A program made the translations under genes and the position numbers. The notes beneath the pieces were generated by a model. That model had not been told where the DNA came from and did not search any database. It saw only the letters and a list, made by a program, of their open reading frames with translations. Shown one piece after another: positions 16,738 to 24,609 of a DNA stretch of 64,000 bases. The stretch is taken from assembly GCA_958405195.1 (NCBI GenBank), contig CATYDM010000007.1:1-64000 (forward strand), given 5' to 3'. This DNA comes from an uncultured Collinsella sp. (GTDB taxonomy: Bacteria > Actinomycetota > Coriobacteriia > Coriobacteriales > Coriobacteriaceae). Position 1 is the stretch's first letter. Every line of letters starts with the position of its first letter.

Positions 16738-17898
16738 ATGCACAACATTCTGCAGTTCTCGCCACAACTAACCGCGCTTGAGTTTTTTTCAGGCATTGGC
16801 TTGGCTCGTGCCGGCATGGCAAAAGCCGGAATCAAAACAATCTGGGCAAATGACATAGACCATACTAAATGCGCCATGTACAGCCAGTGTTGGGGCGATG
16901 AACATCTAGTCGAGCAGGATGTTCACACACTCGACCCCGACCTAATACCCCAAGCCGACATCGCATGGGCGTCAAGCCCTTGCACAAACTTATCTCTCGC
17001 GGGAAACAGGGAGGGACTTATCTCTGGCAAAGAGTCCAGTGCGTTCTTTGGCTTTATTAAGGCCATCGAAGGAATGAGCGATCGTGCCCCGCGGGCACTT
17101 GTTCTCGAAAATGTCATCGGCCTTGCCACGTCTAATAACAGTGATGACTTTAGACTCGTTTGCCAGGAATTTAATCGTTTAGGCTATTCATGCGACGCCT
17201 ATTTTATCGATGCACGGCACTGGCTTCCCCAGTCACGCCCCCGCATGTTTGTCGTCGGATTAAAAAACCCTCTTCCCAACAGCCGACTCGATTCCTCGCT
17301 TCGACCTGAAAAGGTCTCCTGGATTCACTCCGACCCTTCACTCATTACGCACGTCTCTCACCTAAACGAACCGAGCCCACTTCGCATGAGGGGCCTTGCA
17401 ACGGTTGTTGAAAATATTCCCGAGGACGACAAGCGTTGGTGGAACAAAAACCAGGTGCAAGCATTTATCGACTCACTTGCACCGCATCAAGCAGAGCGCC
17501 TTCAGCGCTTCTTAAATGCCAAAGAAAAAATTGTTCGCACTGCTTACCGTCGCACGCGATCGGGCGTTGTGCGCTGGGAAATCCGTGAAGAAGAAATTGC
17601 CGGATGTCTAAGAACGGCTCGCGGCGGCTCATCAAGACAGGCAGTCGTTATATGCGAAAACGGAAAGATAGAAGTTCGCTGGATGACTGGAACTGAATAT
17701 GCCCGTCTCCAAGGTGCTGACTCATGTCAGTTTAGCGGCTTCTCGGATGCTCAGATTCGCTACGCATTCGGCGATGCGGTTGCCGTGCCAGTTGTCACTT
17801 GGCTTATAAAAAATGCAGTCAAACCCGCGCTTATGTCTTCAAGGAACGGAGTGAACAATAATGGAAATGACCAATTGCTCCTTGAGCGAGCCCGATAA
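16738..17898 (+). CDS. DNA (cytosine-5) methyltransferase
   Basis: 386 residues. Conserved motifs appear in order: motif I LEFFSGIGLARAG (SAM binding, 14-26); motif IV with SPC and catalytic Cys82; motif VI ENV (Glu124); motif VIII QSRPRMFVVG; and a C-terminal motif X region with YAFGDAVAVPVV. The target-recognition domain is short (~250-310). It should protect host DNA from the neighbouring restriction enzyme. The DNA is visibly more AT-rich than the genes on either side, and the RBS is weak, pointing to acquisition. It overlaps the restriction gene by 38 bases. Recognition sequence cannot be read from sequence. Confidence 0.9.
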   Translation: MHNILQFSPQLTALEFFSGIGLARAGMAKAGIKTIWANDIDHTKCAMYSQCWGDEHLVEQDVHTLDPDLIPQADIAWASSPCTNLSLAGNREGLISGKESSAFFGFIKAIEGMSDRAPRALVLENVIGLATSNNSDDFRLVCQEFNRLGYSCDAYFIDARHWLPQSRPRMFVVGLKNPLPNSRLDSSLRPEKVSWIHSDPSLITHVSHLNEPSPLRMRGLATVVENIPEDDKRWWNKNQVQAFIDSLAPHQAERLQRFLNAKEKIVRTAYRRTRSGVVRWEIREEEIAGCLRTARGGSSRQAVVICENGKIEVRWMTGTEYARLQGADSCQFSGFSDAQIRYAFGDAVAVPVVTWLIKNAVKPALMSSRNGVNNNGNDQLLLERAR

Positions 17899-18874
17899 AG
17901 GTATCTTGGATGCCATTGAACTCTGGTACGAATCCAAGCGCAACAAGCGAGGCAATGTCAACCGTAACGTTATGGCGGTTGGCATAGGCATAAGCGAGCT
18001 GCTGCAAAACCGTTTTCCGCTCACCGACGATTATGTGCAATCGGACAAGGGGAGCCAAGTACGAGGCCTAAGTGGAGCATGCATCAAAACAGTTTTAGCC
18101 AGACATGGGGAAACGCGTGCCTTCGCGTCAGAGGGCGGCAGAACCTCACGCGGCACACTCCCGATGGCGCTTGAGCTTGCCACAATTATCAACTCTGCCC
18201 TACCCAGTGACATTTGCGAAGACACTCGTCTTGAAGCTGCGAATGCAATCGCCAATTTCTTCGTCGAGCGAATCCAGGTCGATTTCTTTAACCGGCAGAG
18301 AATCAAAGTCGAAATCGATCTTCAAAAACCAATTTCTGTCATTGTCGATGATATCCTAGCCGAAGCAAGCCTACGGTCCGATAAGCCAACGGGTACCGTC
18401 GCACAGCACCTGGTAGGTGCAAAACTAGAGATGTTATTTCCAACCATAGAAATCGGAAAGGACAACTCAAACGCCGCCGACCAGCAGACAGACCGTTCTG
18501 GCGATTTCCAAATCAATGATGCTGCATTTCATGTGACTGTATCGCCAATGGCCAAATTGACCGATCGATGCCGAGATAACATTCGAAATGGCATTCGGCC
18601 CATCGTCGTTGTCCCCCACGATATAGTTTCCTTCGCTTACGGACTGTTCGAAAGTGAGGGACTCGGCAATCGCGTACAGGTTATCGCGCTCGAATCGTTT
18701 ATCGGCATCAATATTGAAGAGTTATCGTTCTACAAGCGAGGCCTAATTCGATTAAATGTCGCACGGCTTCTTGCCCACTACAACAAGCGAATCGAAGATA
18801 TCGAGCCCGACAAATCTCTTCAAATAGAAATTCCTCAGTGGGCTCTAGACGAAATGGATGCACATGGCGAATAG
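17861..18874 (+). CDS. DUF4928-family putative restriction endonuclease
   Basis: 337 residues. The central part with TGTVAQHLVGAKLEMLFP, followed by RSGDFQINDAAFHVTVSP and IRPIVVVPHD, fits the DUF4928 family. That family occurs next to C5 cytosine methylases and is regarded as their restriction partner. The Asp in GDF and the later His/Glu-rich strands could form a PD-(D/E)xK-like site, but I cannot assign the catalytic triad with confidence. It starts inside the methyltransferase gene with AAGGAACGGAG upstream, so the two are co-translated. Its end overlaps the start of metH by 17 bases. AT-rich composition like the methyltransferase. Confidence 0.75.
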   Translation: MEMTNCSLSEPDKGILDAIELWYESKRNKRGNVNRNVMAVGIGISELLQNRFPLTDDYVQSDKGSQVRGLSGACIKTVLARHGETRAFASEGGRTSRGTLPMALELATIINSALPSDICEDTRLEAANAIANFFVERIQVDFFNRQRIKVEIDLQKPISVIVDDILAEASLRSDKPTGTVAQHLVGAKLEMLFPTIEIGKDNSNAADQQTDRSGDFQINDAAFHVTVSPMAKLTDRCRDNIRNGIRPIVVVPHDIVSFAYGLFESEGLGNRVQVIALESFIGINIEELSFYKRGLIRLNVARLLAHYNKRIEDIEPDKSLQIEIPQWALDEMDAHGE

Positions 18875-21431
18875 CTCAAACATACTTATCACTCATGATC
18901 TGGACGGTGCCGCGCTGGCGGCACCCGTTGATGCCGCACGCCGTAATGGCGCTGCATACAAGACGCGCACGATCGACGATCTGCGCATTAAGGACGATCG
19001 CCTGCGCGCCGCCATCGAGGGCACGGGGCACCTGCTGTTCGACGGCGGCATGGGCACCATGTTGCAGGCCGCTGGCATGAAGGCGGGCGCCCTGCCCGAG
19101 CTGCTCAACTTTGAGGAACCCCAGGTTATCACCGATATCCAACGTCAATATGTCGAGGCCGGCTGCGACGTGATTACCGCCAACACCTTTGGCGCCAATG
19201 CCCACAAGCTCGACGGTGCCGCCACCGTGGCAGACGTCTTTGCCGTGGCCGTCGCCTGTGCCCGCGCGGCCGGCGCCCGCTACGTCGCCGGCGACATCGG
19301 CCCCATCGGCGCACTGCTTCGTCCCTTAGGCACCCTCAGCTTCGACGAGGCCTATGACCTCTTTGCCGAGGAAGTGCGCGCAGGCGTCGCCGCGGGTGTG
19401 GACCTCTTTATTATCGAGACTATGACCGACCTGGCCGAGATCAAGGCGGCCGTCCTCGCCTGCCGCGAGAACTCCGACCTGCCCGTCTTTGCCACCATGA
19501 CCTTCGAGGAAGACGGTCGCACCTTCCTGGGAACGAGTCCCGAGGTCGCCGCCATCACGCTCGACGCCATCGGTGCCGACGTTTTGGGCATCAACTGCAG
19601 CCAAGGACCGGCCGAGCTCCGAGGACTCGCCGCACGTATGCTCACCGTTACCGACAAGCCCGTTATGGTGCAGGCTAATGCAGGACTCCCCCATGTAGAC
19701 GACGACGGCAACACCGTCTTTGATATCCAAGCCCCCGAATACGCCGAGGCCGTCGCCGGCATGATCGCCGACGGTGTGAGCGTCGTGGGCGGTTGCTGCG
19801 GCACCACGCCGGCGCACATGGCGGTCTTGCGCACGATTATCGACAACCACACGCCCAGCCCGCGCCACCGCAAGCCCAGTATGTCGGTCACGAGCGCCCA
19901 AACGGTCGTGGACCTTCCCTGCGACGGCCACAAGATCGCCGTCATCGGCGAGCGCATCAACCCCACCGGCAAAAAGCGCCTGCAGCAGGCCCTGCGCGAC
20001 GGCGACCTGGACTACGTTGTGAGCCAGGGCATCAGCCAGCAGGAACAGGGCGCCGACATTCTGGACGTCAACGTGGGCCTGCCCGAGATCGACGAGGTCA
20101 AGATCATCCAACAGGCGACCGAACAGCTCCAGGGCTCCACGCTGCTGCCGCTGCAGATCGACTCCACCGACCCCGCAGCCGTCGAGGCCGCCGTGCGCCG
20201 CTACGCCGGCAAGCCCATCATCAACTCGGTCAATGGCAAGCAGCAGATCATGGATGAGATCTTTCCGCTGGTCGCCCACTACGGCACCAACGTTGTCGGC
20301 CTTACGCTCGACGAAGGCGGCATCCCCGATACCGCCGAGGCTCGCTTCGCCATCGCCGAGCGCATCGTGGCCGAGGCTGCCCGCTACGGCATCGGACCGG
20401 ACCGCATCCTCATCGACTGCCTGGTCATGACCGCCTCGACCAATCAACGCCAGGCCGAGCAGATCCTACGCGCCATGTCCCTGTGCAAGGAACGCCTGGG
20501 CGTTAAATGCGCACTCGGCGTGTCGAACATCAGCTTTGGCCTGCCTGCCCGCCCGCTGCTGGGCTCGGTCTTTTTGGCCGCCGCTTTTGGCGCGGGCCTG
20601 GACGCCCCCATCATGAACCCGGGTTCCAAGCGCTTTATGGATACCGTCTACAGTTATCGTGTGTTGAGCGTTGAGGACGAGGGCTCGACCGGATACATCG
20701 AGCGCTACGCCGGCTGGACCGATCCGTATAAGATCGCCGCAAACCCGGCAGCAGCTCAGGCCGCATCGACCGACGCCGCGCCCGCTGCTGGCACCGCCGG
20801 CGCCGACGGCAACGACGACCCCATCCGCCACATGGTCGTCTCGGGCCGCAAAGGCGAGATCGCTGCCGAAACCGAGCGTCTGCTGGCAGACCACGACGCC
20901 ATGGGCCTCATCAACAATCACTTTATCCCCGCCCTCGACGAGGTTGGCGTCCTCTTTGACCAGGGCAAGTTCTTCTTGCCGCAGCTTATGGCCTCGGCCG
21001 AGGCCGCACGCGTGGGCTTCGACACCATCAAGCGCCTGATGCCCGCCGGCGAGATTGCCGACAAGGGCAAGATCTGCGTGGCCACCGTCAAGGGCGACAT
21101 CCACGATATTGGCAAGAACATCGTCAAAATGCTGCTCGACAACTACGGCTACACCGTCTTTGACCTGGGCCGCGACGTCGATCCGCAAGAGGTGCTCAAG
21201 ACCGTCAAGGAGCGTGACATTAAGCTCGTCGGCCTCTCGGCGCTTATGACCACCACCGTCGTGGCCATGGAGGAGACCATCAAGCTGCTTCATACTGAGG
21301 TGCCGGGCGTCAAGATCATCGTAGGCGGCGCCGTACTCACCCCCGAATACGCCAAGCAGATCGGCGCGGACTACTACGCCAAGGACGCCGCCGAAAGCGC
21401 TCGTATCGCCGAAGAGGTCTTTGGGCAGTAA
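18858..21431 (+). CDS. metH: Cobalamin-dependent methionine synthase lacking the activation domain
   Basis: 857 residues, shorter than full MetH (~1,200). Domains: homocysteine methyltransferase (~57-340; GHLLFDGGMGTML, zinc ligands Cys247, Cys313 and Cys314 in GINCSQGP and GGCCGTTP), pterin-binding domain (~355-620; VIGERINPTGKK), B12 cap and cobalamin domain (~655-857; DIHDIGKN with the cobalt-ligating His near residue 749). It transfers the methyl group of 5-methyl-THF to homocysteine. The reactivation domain is encoded separately at 15837. The first ~50 residues are not typical and the ATG (18858; 18864 also possible) lacks a good RBS and overlaps the restriction gene, so the natural start may be later. 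Confidence 0.93.
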   Translation: MHMANSSNILITHDLDGAALAAPVDAARRNGAAYKTRTIDDLRIKDDRLRAAIEGTGHLLFDGGMGTMLQAAGMKAGALPELLNFEEPQVITDIQRQYVEAGCDVITANTFGANAHKLDGAATVADVFAVAVACARAAGARYVAGDIGPIGALLRPLGTLSFDEAYDLFAEEVRAGVAAGVDLFIIETMTDLAEIKAAVLACRENSDLPVFATMTFEEDGRTFLGTSPEVAAITLDAIGADVLGINCSQGPAELRGLAARMLTVTDKPVMVQANAGLPHVDDDGNTVFDIQAPEYAEAVAGMIADGVSVVGGCCGTTPAHMAVLRTIIDNHTPSPRHRKPSMSVTSAQTVVDLPCDGHKIAVIGERINPTGKKRLQQALRDGDLDYVVSQGISQQEQGADILDVNVGLPEIDEVKIIQQATEQLQGSTLLPLQIDSTDPAAVEAAVRRYAGKPIINSVNGKQQIMDEIFPLVAHYGTNVVGLTLDEGGIPDTAEARFAIAERIVAEAARYGIGPDRILIDCLVMTASTNQRQAEQILRAMSLCKERLGVKCALGVSNISFGLPARPLLGSVFLAAAFGAGLDAPIMNPGSKRFMDTVYSYRVLSVEDEGSTGYIERYAGWTDPYKIAANPAAAQAASTDAAPAAGTAGADGNDDPIRHMVVSGRKGEIAAETERLLADHDAMGLINNHFIPALDEVGVLFDQGKFFLPQLMASAEAARVGFDTIKRLMPAGEIADKGKICVATVKGDIHDIGKNIVKMLLDNYGYTVFDLGRDVDPQEVLKTVKERDIKLVGLSALMTTTVVAMEETIKLLHTEVPGVKIIVGGAVLTPEYAKQIGADYYAKDAAESARIAEEVFGQ

Positions 21432-21456
21432 CACAACGGAAACAACCGAGCACCAA

Positions 21457-21494
21457 AACGTGCCGCATGCGCCACTTGGCACGTGCGGCACGTT
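21457..21494. promoter_or_regulatory. Palindrome overlapping a possible promoter before the UPF0210 gene
   Basis: AACGTGCCGCA (21457-21467) and TGCGGCACGTT (21484-21494) are perfect reverse complements. A TTGGCA (21476-21481), 17-bp gap and TAGATA (21499-21504) could be a promoter whose -35 lies inside the palindrome, so this may be an operator. It could instead be a weak terminator for metH, but no T-run follows. Confidence 0.4.
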
Positions 21495-21539
21495 AGAATA
21501 GATAAGACTATGCTCGTTTTGGCAGATAGGAGCGCAAGG

Positions 21540-22904
21540 ATGGCGATCACGCCCGCAGAAATCGCGGAAACCCGCGGCATGGTTGAGGAGCAGAACCTCG
21601 ACATCAGGACCATCACCATGGGTGTTTCGCTCATGGGTTGCGGCGACGAGAACCTCGACCGCATGTGCACGAAGATCTACGACCACGTGACGCACACGGC
21701 TGAGCATCTGGTCGAGACCGCCGAGAACCTCGAGCGCGAGTACGGTATCCCCATCGTCAACAAGCGCGTTTCCGTCACCCCGGTGGCGCAGATTGCCGCG
21801 TGCTGCAAGGATGAGGACCTCACCCCCATCGCGCATGCCCTCGACCGCGCGGCCGAGACGCTCGGCATCGACTACCTGGGCGGCTTCTCCGCGCTCGTCC
21901 AGAAGGGCATCGGCGACGCCGACCGCCGCGTCATCCAGTCCATCCCCCAGGCGCTCGCCACCACGAGCCGCGTCTGCTCCAGCGTCAACGTCGCCAGCCT
22001 GCGCGCCGGTATCAACATGGACGCCGTGCTTATGGCCGCCCAGACCATCATCGATGCCGCTAAACTCACGGCCGACCAGGATTCCGTTGGCGCGTCCAAG
22101 TTTGTCTGCTTTGCCAATATGGTCGAGGACTCCCCGTTTATGGCGGGCGCCGTCCACGGCGGTGGCGAGGCCGACGCCGTCATCAACGTAGGCGTCTCGG
22201 GCCCCGGCGTTATGGCCGCAGCCCTGGAGACGCTGCCCGATTCCGCATCGATGATGGAGGTCGCCGAGAAGATTAAGCAGACCGCCTTTAAGATCACCCG
22301 TGCCGGCGAGCTCATGAGCCGTGAGGCAGCCCGCCGTCTGGGTGTCGAGAAAGGCATTGTCGACCTGTCGCTGGCTCCCACACCCGCCATCGGCGACTCC
22401 GTCGCGCGCATCCTCGAGATTATCGGCGTGGGCACCTGCGGTGGCCCGGGCACGACCTGTGCGCTCGCCATGCTCAACGATGCCGTCAAGAAGGGCGGCG
22501 TCATGGCCAGCTCCAGCGTGGGCGGTCTCTCCGGCGCCTTTATCCCCGTGTCCGAGGACGCCGGCATGATCGCCGCCGTCGAAGCCGGCGCGCTTTCGCT
22601 TGAGAAGCTCGAGGCCATGACCTGTGTGTGCTCCGTCGGCCTGGACATGATCGCCATCCCCGGCGACACCCCGGTCGAGACCATCGCCGGCATCATCGCC
22701 GACGAGATGGCCATCGGCGTCATCAACAACAAGACCACGGCCGTCCGCGTGATCCCCGCCATCGGCAAGGGCGTGGGCGACTGCGTCGAGTACGGCGGCC
22801 TGTTCGGCCGTGCGCCCATCATGCCGGTGAACCCCAACGCCGGCACCGTGCTTGCCCACCGCGGTGGACGCTTCCCGGCGCCGCTGAACTCGCTGAAGAA
22901 CTAG
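21540..22904 (+). CDS. UPF0210 / DUF711 family protein
   Basis: 454 residues, close to the family's usual ~450. Recognised by LDIRTITMGVSLMGCGDE, FVCFANMVEDSPFMAGA, GVGTCGGPGTTCALAMLNDAVKKGG and the conserved end VNPNAGTVLAHRGGRFPAP. Members are cytoplasmic, often encoded with an ACT-domain protein, and structurally related to glycyl-radical/PFL-like folds. The biochemical role is not established. Start at 21540 is chosen because AGGAGCGCAAGG precedes it; an in-frame ATG at 21483 lacks a site. No ACT gene is adjacent here. A long perfect hairpin begins 17 bp after the stop. Confidence 0.88.
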   Translation: MAITPAEIAETRGMVEEQNLDIRTITMGVSLMGCGDENLDRMCTKIYDHVTHTAEHLVETAENLEREYGIPIVNKRVSVTPVAQIAACCKDEDLTPIAHALDRAAETLGIDYLGGFSALVQKGIGDADRRVIQSIPQALATTSRVCSSVNVASLRAGINMDAVLMAAQTIIDAAKLTADQDSVGASKFVCFANMVEDSPFMAGAVHGGGEADAVINVGVSGPGVMAAALETLPDSASMMEVAEKIKQTAFKITRAGELMSREAARRLGVEKGIVDLSLAPTPAIGDSVARILEIIGVGTCGGPGTTCALAMLNDAVKKGGVMASSSVGGLSGAFIPVSEDAGMIAAVEAGALSLEKLEAMTCVCSVGLDMIAIPGDTPVETIAGIIADEMAIGVINNKTTAVRVIPAIGKGVGDCVEYGGLFGRAPIMPVNPNAGTVLAHRGGRFPAPLNSLKN

Positions 22905-22921
22905 CTGAGGGGGACTGGCGA

Positions 22922-23023
22922 GGAGCCCCGGGGAGGGCAAATATATAAGGTCGCCTGCTCGAACAGTCCTGACTCGTACGGAACTCGCGATCGACCTTAT
23001 ATATTTGCCCTCCCCGGGGCTCC
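22922..23023. repeat. Long perfect hairpin, family C copy 1
   Basis: Arms of 32 bp (22922-22953 and 22992-23023) are exact reverse complements, spaced by 38 bp. The outer arm contains GAGCCCCGGGGAGGG. The spacer contains CGAACAGTCCTG and CGGAACTC, both shared with the hairpin at 44601-44741. It lies just after a stop codon, so it may stabilise or end transcripts, or be a mobile palindromic element. Confidence 0.85.
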
Positions 23024-23191
23024 CGCACAACGGGACCTCGGTTGGGTTCTATCCCGGTTGCAGTTGCTTCGCTCCTGCACCACTTGACTGGTGCGGTGGT
23101 TTGGCGTTGGAACGGTTCTTTTTCTGATATATGCTGGTTGCGGCTCTTCTTTTTGGGGGGAGTCGCTTTTTTGTTGCTAGGAGGTTGGCCC

Positions 23192-24079
23192 GTGGTTGAT
23201 GGGGATTCTCGTTCTGAGCTGCTTTCTGCGGATTGGAATGGCGAATGGATGCGTCTGCAGGCCGCTCGGCATCGGGCTGATGATTCTTTTGAATGGGATA
23301 AGCGGGCTCGGCATTTTCGGCCGCTTGAGACTGCCCCGTATGCCCGGGACTTTATGAAGCTGTTGGCGTTAAAGCCTGGTGAATCCGTGCTCGATATGGG
23401 GTGCGGGGCTGGGTCGATTGCTATTCCGCTTGCTCAGGCTGGGCATCCTGTGATTGCAGCCGACTTCTCCCCCGCTATGTTGGGCACCCTTGATGCCGGC
23501 ATTGAGTATTACGGGCTCGAGGGGCGCATAACGCCGCTTGAGCTTGCTTGGGATGATGATTGGGATTTGGTTGGACCGGTCGCAAAAGCGGTGGATGTTG
23601 CCTTTGCCAGTCGCTCTGTCACCACGACCAACCTAAAAGGCGCGCTTGCCAAGCTTGATCGTACGGCTCGTCGGCGTTGTGCTGTCACGATGGTCGCCAA
23701 CTCCAGCCCGCGCTATGATCTGCACTTGATGAACGCCATTGGCGCCTCCGTTACCTGCAGCAATGGCTTTGTGTACGCCTTCAACATCCTTATTCAGATG
23801 GGTGCCTTGCCGCAGGTTACATACTTTGAATCGCCTCGTCGCGACACCTTCGACAGCCTTGAAGCGGGCGTGGCAGACTTTTCCCGCATGCTTGAGCATG
23901 GCAACGAGGATAAGGTCGACCGTCTGCGCGACTACATCGCTCAACACATGATTGAGAACCCCCATGCCGGCGAGCCGGGATCCAAGGGCGTACCGCAGGG
24001 GCGCTATATGCTCGACCATGTCCGCAAGGTTCGTTGGGCGTTTATTGCATGGGAGCCGGTCTCTGCGCCCAGCTCATAG
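23192..24079 (+). CDS. Class I SAM-dependent methyltransferase
   Basis: 295 residues. VLDMGCGAGSIAIPLA (motif I) followed by an acidic residue in HPVIAADFS is the Rossmann-fold SAM-binding signature; the order of strands fits a class I methyltransferase of the Methyltransf_11/25 type. Substrate unknown. The GTG at 23192 is selected because AGGAGG lies eight bases before it. The frame is open further upstream but those residues read as low-quality sequence through the adjacent hairpin region. It stands alone between the family C hairpin and yhbY. Confidence 0.8.
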   Translation: MVDGDSRSELLSADWNGEWMRLQAARHRADDSFEWDKRARHFRPLETAPYARDFMKLLALKPGESVLDMGCGAGSIAIPLAQAGHPVIAADFSPAMLGTLDAGIEYYGLEGRITPLELAWDDDWDLVGPVAKAVDVAFASRSVTTTNLKGALAKLDRTARRRCAVTMVANSSPRYDLHLMNAIGASVTCSNGFVYAFNILIQMGALPQVTYFESPRRDTFDSLEAGVADFSRMLEHGNEDKVDRLRDYIAQHMIENPHAGEPGSKGVPQGRYMLDHVRKVRWAFIAWEPVSAPSS

Positions 24080-24237
24080 CCTGTTCGCAGCCCGCACCGC
24101 CCACTCACTCGGCATCCGCATTCTTTGCGAACTGGGCAAACGCGCTCCACACCGCGCCGTTCCTGCGCTATCGTGGGACAGCTCACGTAGATTAAGGCCC
24201 CGTCGCGGGGCGCCCCATACATAGAAAGCGAGAACCC

Positions 24238-24537
24238 ATGGCACTGACAGGAGCACAGGTCAAGCAGCTTCGCAGCATGGCCCATCACCTCAACCCCGCC
24301 ATCATCATCGGCAAGTCCAATGTCAACGAGGGCACCGTCGAGCAGACGGTCGCCTACCTGGAGAAGCACGAGCTCGTTAAGTGCTCCGTGCTCGATGGCT
24401 CCAGTCTTTCCGCCCGCGAGGCCGCCGAAGAGCTCGCTGAGCGTTGCCGCGCCGAGGTCGTCCAGGTCATCGGCCGCAAGTTCTCGCTGTATCGCGAGTC
24501 CTCGCGCAAGGACATCGAGAAGATCAAGCTCGTCTAA
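24238..24537 (+). CDS. yhbY: RNA-binding ribosome assembly protein YhbY
   Basis: 99 residues making a single CRM domain: LTGAQVKQLRSMAHHLNPAIIIGKSNVNE at the start (the GxxG-like loop binds RNA), and the ending VQVIGRKFSLYRES. The family associates with pre-50S ribosomal particles. AAGCGAGAAC precedes the ATG. A strong terminator follows at 24575. Convergent with the next gene. Confidence 0.93.
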   Translation: MALTGAQVKQLRSMAHHLNPAIIIGKSNVNEGTVEQTVAYLEKHELVKCSVLDGSSLSAREAAEELAERCRAEVVQVIGRKFSLYRESSRKDIEKIKLV

Positions 24538-24574
24538 GAGCCAATGATCCGGCGAGCCAACACATAGCAAGCTT

Positions 24575-24609
24575 ACGGGTGCCCAAGTACTTCGGGCGCC
24601 CGTTTTTTA
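24575..24609 (+). terminator. Terminator after yhbY
   Basis: ACGGGTGCCC (24575-24584) pairs with GGGCGCCCGT (24594-24603), followed by six Ts. The hairpin lies just outside the 3' end of the convergent regulator gene, so it may serve both. Confidence 0.9.
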
